DNA from: Arthrobacter sp. Y-9
Lineage (GTDB): Bacteria; Actinomycetota; Actinomycetes; Actinomycetales; Micrococcaceae
DNA: 64,000 nt
Assembly (NCBI RefSeq): GCF_029690065.1
Contig: NZ_CP121463.1
Location: 2,604,001-2,668,000, forward strand
Direction of reading: 5' to 3'
This document shows, piece by piece, positions 42,369 through 51,180 of the stretch. A program made the translations under genes and the position numbers. A model generated the notes under the pieces. That model had not been told where the DNA came from and did no database searches. It saw only the letters and a program-made list of their open reading frames with translations. Within the stretch, counting starts at the first letter, position 1. Each line of letters begins with the position of its first letter.

Positions 42369-44192
42369 TCAGGCGAGTTCGGCCTCCGTGAGGACGTCCA
42401 CGCGGGTGGCCCCGAGCTGCGGAGCCTCCCGGAGTTCCACCGTGCCGCCGCTGACGCCGAGCTCCAGCATGTGCACCGTGTTCCGACCGGCCTTCACGAG
42501 CGGCGCCGGCACGTACAGGGTCTCCTGCGGCCCGATCTCCCAGTACCGTCCCAGCAGGAACCCATTGATCCAGACGAAGCCCTTGGTCGAGCCGGGCAGC
42601 GCGAGGTACGTGTCCGCCGAGATCTCCGCCTCGAAGTCAGCGGTCGCCAGCTCAGCCAGGTCCTCCTGGCCGAACCGCGACGGGTCGACCACCAGGTGCT
42701 CCCAGCCGAGCGTGAAGCGCTGGTTGACCAGGACCCCGCCCAGCAGGCCCTTGCGCTGACCGGTGTGCGGGCCGTAATTGATGCGACCCACGTTCTCCAC
42801 GAGGATCTCCAGCACCACCTCGCGACCGTGGCCCAGCACGGCCAGGCCCGCCGCGCCGGTCGTATCGTCCAGGATGCCCACCGGTTCGCCGTCCACCCAG
42901 ATCTGAGCGCGGTCGTGGAGCTCAGGCAGCTTGAGGAGGCACTCCTGGGGAGCGTCCTCGCGGCCCGGGAGGACCGCCGTCGCGCGGTGGAAGAGCAGAC
43001 CGTTATGGTGGCCGATCTCCTCGAAGCTCAGCGGCCGCTCGCTCGGGTGATGCTCTCCGGCCTCGACGGCGGAGTCGAGCCCCGCGCGCAAGGCGTCCAG
43101 GAGCGGCAGACGGGCCGGGGACAGCTCCAGGGTGCGCGCGGGCAGCACCGGCGCCGGTTCCAGGAGCGCCGCCGGGATGGCCGGCCACTCGTCGTCGGCC
43201 AGGCCCTGGGCGCGCAGGAATTCGGCGCGGATGGCGTGGAACTTCTCGGTGAGGGCGCCGTTCTCGGCGATGGGGGCGTCGGAGTCGTAGCTCGTCACGG
43301 TCGGCTGGATGCCGCCGTCCTCGTTCGCTCCCGCGCCGAGTCCGAAGTTCGTCCCGCCGTGGGCCATGTAGACGCAGAGGGAGCCGCCGGCGTCGAGCAT
43401 CGTGCGGATCTCAGCCGCCGCTTCACTGCCCGGACGCACATGGTGGGCTTCGCCCCAGTGATCGAACCAGCCACCCCAGAATTCGACGTTGAAGAACGGC
43501 TCGGCGGGCCGGCGGCGCTTCCACACCTCGATCGCCTCGGCGCCGCGGGACCCCAGCGTGGCGGTCGCCCAGATCTCCGGGACGGCGCCGCCGTCGAGGT
43601 AGTAGTCGCTGCCGCCGTCCGCGGTGAACAGCAGTTCGGTGATGCCGCGCTCCCGCAGCGCCTCGGCGCTCCAACGGATGTACTCGGCGGAGTCCCCGTA
43701 GCTGCCGTACTCGTTCTCGACCTGGACCGCGACGACGGGCCCGCCCTGCGCCGCCTGCCGGCTCGCGATGACGGGGACCAGATGGTCGAGCCATTCGCCG
43801 ACAGGCCCGGTGAAGCGCGGATCGGTGGAGCGGAGCATGATGTCGGGGGTCCCGGTGAGCCAGGACGGGAACCCGCCGTTGTCCCATTCGGCACAGATGT
43901 AGGGTCCGGGGCGGACGATCACGTCCAGGCCGAGTTCGCCCGCCAGGTCGATGAACCGGCCCAGATCCCGCCAGCCGCTGAAGTCCGGGGCATCCTCACG
44001 CCGCTCCTGGTGGAAGTTCCAGGCGACGTAGGTGTCCACGGTGTTGGCGCCCATCGCCTTCAGACGTGCCAGACGGTCCTCCCACAGCTCGGGGTGAACG
44101 CGGAAATAGTGGATGGCGCCGGCCAGGATGCGGTGCTCGCGGTCGCCCTTGAAGAGGCGGGCATCGCGGTAGCTGAGAATCGGAGTGGGCAT
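42369..44192 (-). CDS. beta-galactosidase, glycoside hydrolase family 35
   Basis: The 607-residue cytoplasmic protein has the GH35 TIM barrel with the acid/base Glu161 in VQVENEYGSYGD and the nucleophile Glu237 in FNVEFWGGWFDHWG. The substrate-side RPGPYICAEWDNGGFP follows the family pattern. C-terminal jelly-roll domains follow (VWINGFLLGRYWEIGPQETLYVP). There is no signal peptide, so it acts on imported galactosides. ATG 44192 is six bases after TAGACT, so the mRNA may be leaderless. The 103-bp upstream gap contains an AT-rich stretch (44220-44245) that could hold an operator. No sugar transporter is adjacent. Confidence 0.95.
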   Translation of the reverse strand: MPTPILSYRDARLFKGDREHRILAGAIHYFRVHPELWEDRLARLKAMGANTVDTYVAWNFHQERREDAPDFSGWRDLGRFIDLAGELGLDVIVRPGPYICAEWDNGGFPSWLTGTPDIMLRSTDPRFTGPVGEWLDHLVPVIASRQAAQGGPVVAVQVENEYGSYGDSAEYIRWSAEALRERGITELLFTADGGSDYYLDGGAVPEIWATATLGSRGAEAIEVWKRRRPAEPFFNVEFWGGWFDHWGEAHHVRPGSEAAAEIRTMLDAGGSLCVYMAHGGTNFGLGAGANEDGGIQPTVTSYDSDAPIAENGALTEKFHAIRAEFLRAQGLADDEWPAIPAALLEPAPVLPARTLELSPARLPLLDALRAGLDSAVEAGEHHPSERPLSFEEIGHHNGLLFHRATAVLPGREDAPQECLLKLPELHDRAQIWVDGEPVGILDDTTGAAGLAVLGHGREVVLEILVENVGRINYGPHTGQRKGLLGGVLVNQRFTLGWEHLVVDPSRFGQEDLAELATADFEAEISADTYLALPGSTKGFVWINGFLLGRYWEIGPQETLYVPAPLVKAGRNTVHMLELGVSGGTVELREAPQLGATRVDVLTEAELA

Positions 44193-44295
44193 GGGACCAG
44201 TCTAGAAGTGGCAGCACACTTAATCGATACAAAATAAACAATTACGCACACATGATCCCACTGCCCGGCCCGCTCCGGCGGCGTAGAGTGGCGCT

Positions 44296-45336
44296 GTGAC
44301 CAACCTCGACCCGTCCCCGGATCAGCAGGCCTGCCCGGCCCGGACCACCGTGCCGGAACCGTGCCTCGAACTCTGGCCTGAGCGCGCCGTGCCCCTCGGC
44401 GGAATCCGTGCGATCACCGTCCAGCGGACACTCCCCCTCAAGGACCTCCCCACCATCGGGGCGTGGTGCTTCCTGGACCGGTTCGGACCGGGCCGTGTCG
44501 CCATGACCGTGCTGCCTCACCCGCACATCGGGCTGCAGACCGTCACGTGGCCGCTGAAGGGCGAGATCCGCCACCGGGACAGCCTCGGCAGCGATGTGAC
44601 CGTCCGCCCCGGGGAGCTCAATCTGATGACGGCCGGGCGCGGGATCGCCCACTCCGAGTTCACCTGCCTGGACGGCGATGAGATCCCGGTCCAGGAAGGC
44701 CTGCAGTTCTGGGTGGCGCTGCCCGAGGAGCACCGGCACCGCGAACCGGCCTTCGAACAGCATCAGGACCTGCCCGTCGCCGAGGGTGAGGGCTGGGAGG
44801 CCACCGTCGTGATGGGGTCCCTGGCGGGCGTCGCCTCCCCTGCGAGCGCGTTCAGTCCCCTCGTCGGGGCTCAGGTGGACGCCGCAGGCTCCGCGATCAT
44901 CCCACTGGATCCGGGCTTCGAGCATGCCCTGCTGGTCATCGACGGGACGCTCACCGTCGAAGGACAGTCCCTCGAGCCGGGTCCCCTGCTCTACCTCGGT
45001 GGACAGCGCACGAACCTGACCGTCGACGCCGGACCCGGCGCCCGCTTCTTCCTCCTGGGCGGCGAACCGCTCGGCGAGGACCTCCTCATGTGGTGGAACT
45101 TCGTGGGCCGGAACCACGAGGAGATCGTGCAGGCCCGGGACGACTGGGAAGCCAGCGGCGCCCTCTACACGGACGACGGCGCCGAGCCCACGGCCGCGGA
45201 GATCGCCGGGTCACGCTTCGGCTGGGTCGCGGGTCATCAGGGAGGCGCGACCGCCGCGGCACAGGCGGAAGTCGGACACATCCCGGCGCCTCCGCTGCCC
45301 GGTGTGACGCTCAGGCCGCGCGTGCGGCGGCGCTGA
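44296..45336 (+). CDS. pirin family protein (bicupin)
   Basis: The 346-residue protein has the pirin N-terminal cupin with the metal-site residues in LPHPHIGLQTVTW (two His) and GRGIAHSEFT (His and Glu). A second cupin follows in the C-terminal half. Bacterial pirins are reported as quercetinases or as redox- or metabolism-linked regulators; which applies here is unknown. The GTG start at 44296 lies six bases after TAGAGT, fitting leaderless translation. The C-terminus is basic (RPRVRRR). Confidence 0.92.
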   Translation: MTNLDPSPDQQACPARTTVPEPCLELWPERAVPLGGIRAITVQRTLPLKDLPTIGAWCFLDRFGPGRVAMTVLPHPHIGLQTVTWPLKGEIRHRDSLGSDVTVRPGELNLMTAGRGIAHSEFTCLDGDEIPVQEGLQFWVALPEEHRHREPAFEQHQDLPVAEGEGWEATVVMGSLAGVASPASAFSPLVGAQVDAAGSAIIPLDPGFEHALLVIDGTLTVEGQSLEPGPLLYLGGQRTNLTVDAGPGARFFLLGGEPLGEDLLMWWNFVGRNHEEIVQARDDWEASGALYTDDGAEPTAAEIAGSRFGWVAGHQGGATAAAQAEVGHIPAPPLPGVTLRPRVRRR

Positions 45337-45354
45337 AGGCCGCCGTCGTCGCGG

Positions 45355-46158
45355 TCAGGGGTCCTGCCGCTCTTCTCCGTAGCCGTGATACCGCCGGTGC
45401 TCCGCTTCGTCATGGCGAGCCCTGAGGGCGTCCGGGCTGGTGAAGCGTCCGGACGGACTCCTGCGTGAGATTTCGCGCATCGCCTGGATGGTGCGATTCG
45501 GAACGGGGGTGGTGCGGCCGACCGAGGCCGCCCGGAAGACGGCGACCGCCTCCGTCGCCCGGGGCATGAACTCACCCCGGGCGGGCAGGGTCGCCTGGGT
45601 CATGGCGTCCCAGGCGTACCGGCTCACCCTGTCGAAGTCGAACTCGAACCTGCTGAGGGTCGAGATCTCATGCAGGACGGCCATGATCATCCGCCCGTTG
45701 CCCGTGCGGAAGGGGCGCACGTGGTTGAGCCCCGCGAAGAGGATCGACGCCATGCGCACGAAGCCGTCGAGATCGATCCTGCGCCAGTCCGTGGTGGCCG
45801 CCGTGCACAGGACAGGGCGGAGATGGGTCCTCAGTAGATTCCTGTCCGGGAAGACGATGTCCCCCGCGGCGAGGTTCACGGTCCGCAGTTCCCCGGCCCA
45901 CGCGTAGGTGTCCTGGAACAGGTGCCGGTGGACGTCCTGCAGGTACGAAGTGTCCGGTTCGAGCGGTATCCGGACCACGCCCTGCAGCAGCTGCCGGAAC
46001 CGTGCGGTCGCAAGTTCCGACTCGACCGTGGCGAGGGTGGCAAGGTCCCGGATCCCGTGGAGATTCTGGAACACCGCGCGGCCCGTGGCCGGGTCACAGG
46101 TCTCCGGATAAATGTACTCCTCCTGCGCAACGGCCTCCGGGCCGGGCAAAGTGTCCAT
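45355..46158 (-). CDS. Fic/DOC-family protein with degenerate catalytic motif
   Basis: The 267-residue protein has a clear Fic fold, including the flap segment LQDVHRHLFQDTYAWAGELRTVNLAAG. The catalytic loop reads LNHVRPFRTGNGRMIM instead of the consensus HPFx(D/E)GNGRxxR. The catalytic histidine is Arg148, the metal-binding acid is Thr152 and the last arginine is Met159; a histidine lies two residues upstream (His146). The GNGR anion-binding core is kept. Intact Fic enzymes AMPylate targets. ATG 46158 overlaps the stop of the VbhA-like antitoxin by one base (TGATG). It may be inactive or have changed chemistry. Confidence 0.88.
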   Translation of the reverse strand: MDTLPGPEAVAQEEYIYPETCDPATGRAVFQNLHGIRDLATLATVESELATARFRQLLQGVVRIPLEPDTSYLQDVHRHLFQDTYAWAGELRTVNLAAGDIVFPDRNLLRTHLRPVLCTAATTDWRRIDLDGFVRMASILFAGLNHVRPFRTGNGRMIMAVLHEISTLSRFEFDFDRVSRYAWDAMTQATLPARGEFMPRATEAVAVFRAASVGRTTPVPNRTIQAMREISRRSPSGRFTSPDALRARHDEAEHRRYHGYGEERQDP

Positions 46159-46379
46159 CACTGAACTCCTGCTCGCCGCAACACCCGGTCTCTGAACTCA
46201 GAGAAGCTGATCTCACTCCGGGCGCGGGCCGCGATGTCATGAACGAGGTCCGCCGTCGGCTCGACGCCCTCATGCCAGGAGGACACGAGGGCCTGCTCCA
46301 GGGCATGCGCCTGCAGCGCGCTCAGGCCGTCGAATGCCTCGAGCCACCGCTCCCTGGCGTTCAATCGCTGGTCATCCAT
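46158..46379 (-). CDS. VbhA-like antitoxin of the Fic protein
   Basis: The 73-residue helical protein contains the class I Fic inhibitor motif (S/T)xxxE(G/N) as Ser33-SWH-Glu37-Gly38 in ALVSSWHEGVEP. It is followed by a helical C-terminus typical of VbhA family antitoxins (PTADLVHDIAARARSEIS). In VbhA the glutamate blocks ATP positioning in the Fic pocket. ATG 46379 follows AAGGAG. It is directly upstream of and coupled to the Fic gene, confirming a toxin-antitoxin layout. The inhibitor motif is intact even though the Fic catalytic loop is not. Confidence 0.82.
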   Translation of the reverse strand: MDDQRLNARERWLEAFDGLSALQAHALEQALVSSWHEGVEPTADLVHDIAARARSEISFSEFRDRVLRRAGVQ

Positions 46380-46496
46380 TACGTGCTCCTTCGGGTCCTC
46401 TCCACAAGGTACGCCGTGACACCGACAAGGGAAAACAGGGCGATTGACCGCGATCTCACGTCGTCACCTTCAGAGCGCGGATCGGCGTGACAGCGG

Positions 46497-47066
46497 TCAG
46501 AGGTCCCGGCTGTGAAAGACGGCTTTGAGGTTCAGCTGCCGCCTCAGCCGTGGCTCCTTGAGATTGTCGATCAGGACCGAAGCGCCGAGCCAAGTCGCTC
46601 CGATGGTTTCGACGAGGCGCTGCAATGCCAAGAGTTGACCGCCGCTGTCGATCAGGTCGTCGACAGCGAGCACGCGGTCACCGGGACGGATCAATCCCTT
46701 GGGAAGACCCAGCTCGAGATGCCGGTCCTTGTAGTCGGGCGGGCTGGTGACGGTGATCCACGGATCAGTGTCGAAGGACGGCGCAGCGTCCTTCCGAACG
46801 GGGCAGAAGCCCACCGACAGGCTCGTGGCCGCAAGCACACCGGTGATGTAACCGCTGGCGGACGGACCGATGACGACCGTTGGTCCGGCTTCTCGAAACG
46901 GCGCCGCGAGCAGATCGCCGACCGTTCCCACGATGTCCGGGTCCCGCCACCAGGTGTACAGATTGAAATACTGGTTTCCGGTGCCGGGACTCGTCTTCCA
47001 CGCGAAGGATTCCGCCATGCGCCGGCGGAGGTCGTCTGGTCCGTCGGAATGCATGAGGTGAATCAT
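46497..47066 (-). CDS. phosphoribosyltransferase-like protein
   Basis: The 189-residue protein has a type I PRTase fold. The PRPP loop is RVLAVDDLIDSGGQLLAL (usually VDDxxxTGxT, here Ser-Gly-Gly), and an upstream loop VVIGPSASGYITGVLA corresponds to the PPi loop. The overall length resembles adenine or orotate PRTases, but substrate residues are not diagnostic. ATG 47066 is used; an internal ATG 12 bases later is possible. No purine or pyrimidine genes are adjacent. It may salvage a base or act as a regulator of the PurR/PyrR type. Confidence 0.8.
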   Translation of the reverse strand: MIHLMHSDGPDDLRRRMAESFAWKTSPGTGNQYFNLYTWWRDPDIVGTVGDLLAAPFREAGPTVVIGPSASGYITGVLAATSLSVGFCPVRKDAAPSFDTDPWITVTSPPDYKDRHLELGLPKGLIRPGDRVLAVDDLIDSGGQLLALQRLVETIGATWLGASVLIDNLKEPRLRRQLNLKAVFHSRDL

Positions 47067-47158
47067 AGATCAGAGCCCTCGTCCGACTGCGGCGAGCGAG
47101 CCCCGGCTTCCACAGCGCGAGCGCGCTCGAACCACCAGCACCAACCGGCAGAAGGCCC

Positions 47159-48082
47159 CTACCCCGCCGTGAGCAGCGCGACGGCTCCGAAGACCGGCTC
47201 CTGCTCGAGCACACGGACGTCGTGGTGACCGCGGGCGGCCAGGCCCTCGCGGAACGGCACCGAGATCTCCGGGACGTGCTGACCCAGGCCGCCGCCGAGC
47301 ACCACGGGGCCTTCGATGCCGAGGTTGTCCAGGACGCCGAGAGCGAGGGTCGTGAGTTCGTCCGCGGCGCGGCGCAGGATGTCCTTGGCCCCTTCGTTGC
47401 CGCCCCGCGCGGCGTCCACCACCACGCGGCTCCGCTCCGCCCAGTAGCGGCGGCCCTTGTCGGGGTGATGGAAAGCGGCGATCAGCCCGGCGACGTCGGG
47501 CGCTCCGACCGACTCGCACAAGGCCACGGCGAGCGCATCGGCTTCCAGGCCCGAGTTGAAGCGGCGCAGCGAGTGCCGTACCGCCTCGCGGCTCAGCCAG
47601 TAACCGCTGCCCTCGTCCCCCAGCAGATAGCCCCAACCGCCGAAGCGGGACTCCCGGCCCGAGATGTCGCGGCCCCAGGCCGCGGTGCCGGTCCCGGCGA
47701 TGACGGCGACGCCGGCCGTCGCACCCGCGGCGGCCAGGAGGAGAGCGGAGTCGTGCACCACGGTGATGTCCGCACCCGGGACGTGCGGCTGGATGAGGGA
47801 CGCGAGGGCGTGCTTGTCCTGTTCGGTGTCGACGCCACCCGCACCGACCACCACGCGCGTGACGGCCGTCGGAGCGAGTCCGGCGAACAGCTCGGCGAAA
47901 GCCTGCCGCGCGGCGTCCTCGCTGACGTTCTGCACATTGGCGCTGCCCACGGTCAGATCACCGGCGATGCGACCGTTCCGCAGCAGCACGCCGCGGGTCT
48001 TGGTGCCTCCGATGTCGATGGCCACGGCTTCGTGGGAGGCGGTCTCGGGCAGCTCGGTGGCAGGATGGCTTGGAGTAGTCAC
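47159..48082 (-). CDS. N-acetylglucosamine kinase-like protein (BadF/BcrA ATPase family)
   Basis: The 307-residue protein has the actin-like ATPase signatures: phosphate-1 AIDIGGTKTRGVLL, a central VVVGAGGVDTEQDK, phosphate-2 VIAGTGTAAWGRD, and the adenosine motif VVLGGGLGQHVPE. A GGWGYLLGDEGSGYWL segment is typical of GlcNAc kinases. It phosphorylates an amino sugar in the cytoplasm. It diverges from the nitronate monooxygenase gene with only 29 bp between starts. No PTS or nag genes are nearby. Confidence 0.87.
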   Translation of the reverse strand: MTTPSHPATELPETASHEAVAIDIGGTKTRGVLLRNGRIAGDLTVGSANVQNVSEDAARQAFAELFAGLAPTAVTRVVVGAGGVDTEQDKHALASLIQPHVPGADITVVHDSALLLAAAGATAGVAVIAGTGTAAWGRDISGRESRFGGWGYLLGDEGSGYWLSREAVRHSLRRFNSGLEADALAVALCESVGAPDVAGLIAAFHHPDKGRRYWAERSRVVVDAARGGNEGAKDILRRAADELTTLALGVLDNLGIEGPVVLGGGLGQHVPEISVPFREGLAARGHHDVRVLEQEPVFGAVALLTAG

Positions 48083-48111
48083 GAGTCCAAGGGTACGCAG
48101 GAGGAAACCCC

Positions 48112-49164
48112 ATGTCAGGAACCCACGACGGCATGCCGCTGCCGTCCCGCGTGATCGCCGCTCCCATGGCGGGAGGAACCAGCAGCACCGCGTTCGTGAG
48201 TGCCGCGCTGGACGCCGGAGCCATGGGATTCGTCGCCGCCGGCTACCGGAGTGCCGCGGAGCTCGGCGCTCAGCTCGAGGAGATCGAGGCGCGGTCCTCC
48301 GCGCTGGACGGAGCTCCGTTCGGGGCGAACCTGTTCGTTCCGGACCCGGCGCCTGTCGACCCGCAGGCCGTGCTCCACTACGCGGAGGCCCTGTGTCCCT
48401 GGGCTGACCGCCTGGGGGTCGCGGTGCCCGAGCCGGTCCTCGACGACGATGACGACTGCCCCGCCAAGATCCGCCTGCTGCTGGAGCACCCGGTCCCGGT
48501 GGTCAGCTTCACCTTCGGCCTCCCGTCCGCCGAGGACGCCCAGGCGCTCCAGGCCCGCGGCAGCCGACTCTGGGCGACGGTGACCCACCTGGCGGAGGCC
48601 GAAGCTGCGGTCGCTCTCGGCGTCGACGCTCTGGTGGTCCAGCACGAGAGTGCGGGTGGTCATTCGGGCCGCTTCCTTCCGGGCGAACCGCCTGCAGCCG
48701 GCGACGCCGCGGGCCTCGTCGCCGAGCTGGCCCGGCACGTCGCTCTGCCTCTCATCGCCGCCGGGGGCATCATGACGCCCGCGGACGCCCGTGCGGCGTA
48801 CGACGCCGGGGCCTCCGCGGTGCAGCTCGGCACCGCGCTGCTGCGGACGCCGGAGTCCGGGGCGCGCCCGCTGCACAAGGACGCCCTGGGCGACGCCCGC
48901 TTCGTCGCGACCCGCATGACGAGAGCCTTCACGGGACGACGGGCCCGCGGTCTCGAGAACGCCTTCCTGCGCGAGTATGACGCGCTCGCACCGGACGCAT
49001 ATCCCGCCGTCCACCACCTCACCGCGCCACTGCGCGCCGAGGCCGCCCGGCAGGGACTCGCGGACGGCCTGAACCTCTGGGCCGGCACCGGCTGGCGACA
49101 GGCGTCCACCGCCCCGCTGCGCGAGGTCCTGGCGCCATTCCTCAGCGTCGCATCCGAGCGCTGA
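48112..49164 (+). CDS. nitronate monooxygenase (FMN-dependent)
   Basis: The 350-residue TIM-barrel flavoprotein follows the NMO/2-nitropropane dioxygenase pattern: PMAGGTSSTAFVSAAL at the N-terminus, VVSFTFGLPS, the active-site VVQHESAGGHSGRF, and FMN-binding IAAGGIMTPADARAAYDAGASAVQLGTALL, shown here in pieces. It detoxifies propionate-3-nitronate or related nitronates. ATG 48112 follows AGGAGG. An AsnC regulator follows 62 bp later on the same strand and may share its transcript. Confidence 0.92.
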   Translation: MSGTHDGMPLPSRVIAAPMAGGTSSTAFVSAALDAGAMGFVAAGYRSAAELGAQLEEIEARSSALDGAPFGANLFVPDPAPVDPQAVLHYAEALCPWADRLGVAVPEPVLDDDDDCPAKIRLLLEHPVPVVSFTFGLPSAEDAQALQARGSRLWATVTHLAEAEAAVALGVDALVVQHESAGGHSGRFLPGEPPAAGDAAGLVAELARHVALPLIAAGGIMTPADARAAYDAGASAVQLGTALLRTPESGARPLHKDALGDARFVATRMTRAFTGRRARGLENAFLREYDALAPDAYPAVHHLTAPLRAEAARQGLADGLNLWAGTGWRQASTAPLREVLAPFLSVASER

Positions 49165-49226
49165 TCCGGCATTTCGCGAATCGCCGCCCCGCCGTATCAT
49201 GTAGTGACATTCGAAGCGGAGGAACA

Positions 49227-49730
49227 ATGGCCGATTCAGCGAAGAATCTTCGCAATCCAGGGGCTACTGGCGAAACCTTGGACGACGTGGACCGGAAAAT
49301 CATCCGGATTCTTTCGGAGGACGCCCGCATCTCCAACAAGCAGCTGGCCGAGGACGTGGGCATCGCACCCTCGACGGCGCTGATGCGGACCAGGACGCTT
49401 CAGGAACGCGGCATCATCAAGTCCTTCACCGCCGAACTCAATCTCGCCTCGATCGGCCGCAGCGTCCAAGCGCTGATCGCCGTCCGCCTCCGGGCGCACG
49501 ACCGCGATCAGATCGATCAGTTCACCGCGCGCGTTCCACGTCTCCCCGCAGTGCTGTCCACCTTCCACACCTCGGGCTCGGTGGACTACCTCCTGCACAT
49601 CGCGGTGGCCACCACGGAGGAACTCCGCGACTGGGTCCTGGACAACCTCGCCACCGACCCGGTGGTCGGGCACACCGAGACCACCCTGGTGTTCGAGCAC
49701 ATGGACGGGAACTCGGGCCTGCTGGATTGA
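49227..49730 (+). CDS. Lrp/AsnC-family regulator
   Basis: The 167-residue protein has a winged-helix domain (LDDVDRKIIRILSEDARISNKQLAEDVG..., then APSTALMRTRTLQERGII) and a C-terminal RAM ligand domain (ALIAVRLRAHDRD, VVGHTETTLVFEHM). Such proteins form octamers and sense amino acids. ATG 49227 follows CGGAGGAAC. It could control the upstream nitronate monooxygenase or act elsewhere; no operator stands out. Confidence 0.93.
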   Translation: MADSAKNLRNPGATGETLDDVDRKIIRILSEDARISNKQLAEDVGIAPSTALMRTRTLQERGIIKSFTAELNLASIGRSVQALIAVRLRAHDRDQIDQFTARVPRLPAVLSTFHTSGSVDYLLHIAVATTEELRDWVLDNLATDPVVGHTETTLVFEHMDGNSGLLD

Positions 49731-49776
49731 GGGGCGGCCCGACCGGGGCTGTGGGCGTTCAGGCACCCTGTCCCCC

Positions 49777-51009
49777 TCAGACCCGGCGAGAACCGCGCAG
49801 GGACGCGAGGGCCAGGAGGAACGCTGCGACGGCGGCCAGGATCGCGAAGGCGGTGACCGCCGTCGTCATCCCCCAGACCGCGGCGGCAAGGCCAAGGCCG
49901 AGCACCGGCACCGCGCTCCCCAGGTAGGTCACCACGTACACCGTGGACACCATCTGCGCGTGCTGGGTCGGTGACACGGCCATCGCCGCACGGTTGAACA
50001 CGGTCCGGAAGGACAGGCCCTGTCCGAACCCGGCCGCCACCGAGGCCACCACCAGAAGCCACAGCGCGGAGGTGTTGCTCGCCCAAGCGGTCAGGAGCAT
50101 CGAGAGTCCGAGCACCGTGAGTCCCACGGGCACGGTCGCCTTGCCGGAGAACCCGGTGAGCTGGCTCAGCGCCGAGGCGCCGAGGGAGAGACCCGCCAGG
50201 ACCCCCACCAGGGGAAGGGAATTGAGGTGCATCCCCTGGGCGAAGAACCCAGGAGCGAGGGAGAGCTGGAATCCGAAGATCGCGAAGCTGAGGAATCCGA
50301 CCAGCGCCGCGAGCCAGAAGGGCCCGCGGGCCTGGGACGGCACCCCGAGCCGCCGAGGGGCGAGGGCCCTATGGTCGAAGCCGTGCTCGGCACGCATGAT
50401 GGCTGGACGGGCCTTGATGAGCCAGAGCGGCACGAGAAGAAGCGCCAGCACCACCATCTGCACGACGAACGGCGCGGTCCGTCCACCGGGAAGCAGGGCC
50501 AACAGGCCGCCGATGGCCGGCCCGGCAGCGACTCCACCGGACGACGAAAGCAACGTGAAGCGGGAAGCCCATTCCGGGCGGGTCGGCAGGAGTTCGCGCA
50601 GGGCCGCGGCGCTGGCTCCCGTAGCGAGCGCGATCGAGACGCCCTGGAGCACCCGCCCGCCGCACAGCATCAGCAGATTCTGTGCCAGCCCGAACACCGC
50701 GGTGCCGGCTAGCCCAACCACCACCGAGACCACCAGGGCGGCGCGCCGACCGATGTGGTCGGACCAGTGGCCGGCGAGCACGAGGGTGGCCACGAGGGCG
50801 ATCACGTAGCTCGAGAAGGCGACCGTCGTGCCGAAGGGACCCAGGGCGAGCTCGGCCTGCAGGGAGGGGTAGAGCGGGGTGGCCAGATTGGCTCCGACCA
50901 GGAGCACGAAGATGACCACGCCGGACAGCACCAGGCGGGCCGTGGTGGACGCTTCCCAGCCCCATTCACGGGCGGCCGGGCGCATACGCAGTTCACTGAT
51001 GACGGTCAT
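49777..51009 (-). CDS. MFS transporter
   Basis: The 410-residue protein has 12 hydrophobic segments. The loop 2-3 motif is GHWSDHIGRRAALV, and helix 5 is glycine-rich (GGVAAGPAIGGLLALLPGG). It resembles sugar or drug exporters of the DHA1/YbhI type, but the substrate is unknown. ATG 51009 follows GAGGAAG. It diverges from the second AsnC regulator, which likely controls it, across a 171-bp region with three TGCGCA boxes. Confidence 0.88.
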   Translation of the reverse strand: MTVISELRMRPAAREWGWEASTTARLVLSGVVIFVLLVGANLATPLYPSLQAELALGPFGTTVAFSSYVIALVATLVLAGHWSDHIGRRAALVVSVVVGLAGTAVFGLAQNLLMLCGGRVLQGVSIALATGASAAALRELLPTRPEWASRFTLLSSSGGVAAGPAIGGLLALLPGGRTAPFVVQMVVLALLLVPLWLIKARPAIMRAEHGFDHRALAPRRLGVPSQARGPFWLAALVGFLSFAIFGFQLSLAPGFFAQGMHLNSLPLVGVLAGLSLGASALSQLTGFSGKATVPVGLTVLGLSMLLTAWASNTSALWLLVVASVAAGFGQGLSFRTVFNRAAMAVSPTQHAQMVSTVYVVTYLGSAVPVLGLGLAAAVWGMTTAVTAFAILAAVAAFLLALASLRGSRRV

Positions 51010-51102
51010 CGGGATCTTCCTCGCGGCTGTGGACGGTGGGTGTGCCGTCGCGAAGCTCTCAGGCCCTGGGTTGAGGCCTGTTCAGATCATGAGGCATTCC
51101 CG

Positions 51103-51179
51103 TACTATCGATCAGTGTGCGCAGAGATAATTGCGCAAAACATTCAACAGATTCGCCGTCTATTGAGCTGGAGTGCGCA
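51103..51179. promoter_or_regulatory. asnC promoter with TGCGCA boxes at 14-bp multiples
   Basis: A -10-like TACTAT (51103-51108) is followed by TGCGCA at 51118, 51132 and 51174, with spacings of 14 and 42 bp. Two boxes extend to TTGCGCA / TGCGCAAT. Regular spacing is expected for multimeric AsnC/Lrp proteins. A GGAG (51170-51173) seven bases before TTG 51181 serves as the ribosome site. Confidence 0.5.
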
Positions 51180-51180
51180 A

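Noticed and set aside
42312-44237. 641-codon plus-strand frame across the beta-galactosidase
   Set aside because: It is an antisense shadow of a gene with both GH35 catalytic motifs.
44193-44295. LacI-type operator before the GH35 gene
   Set aside because: The AT-rich segment has no convincing symmetric palindrome and no LacI gene is adjacent.
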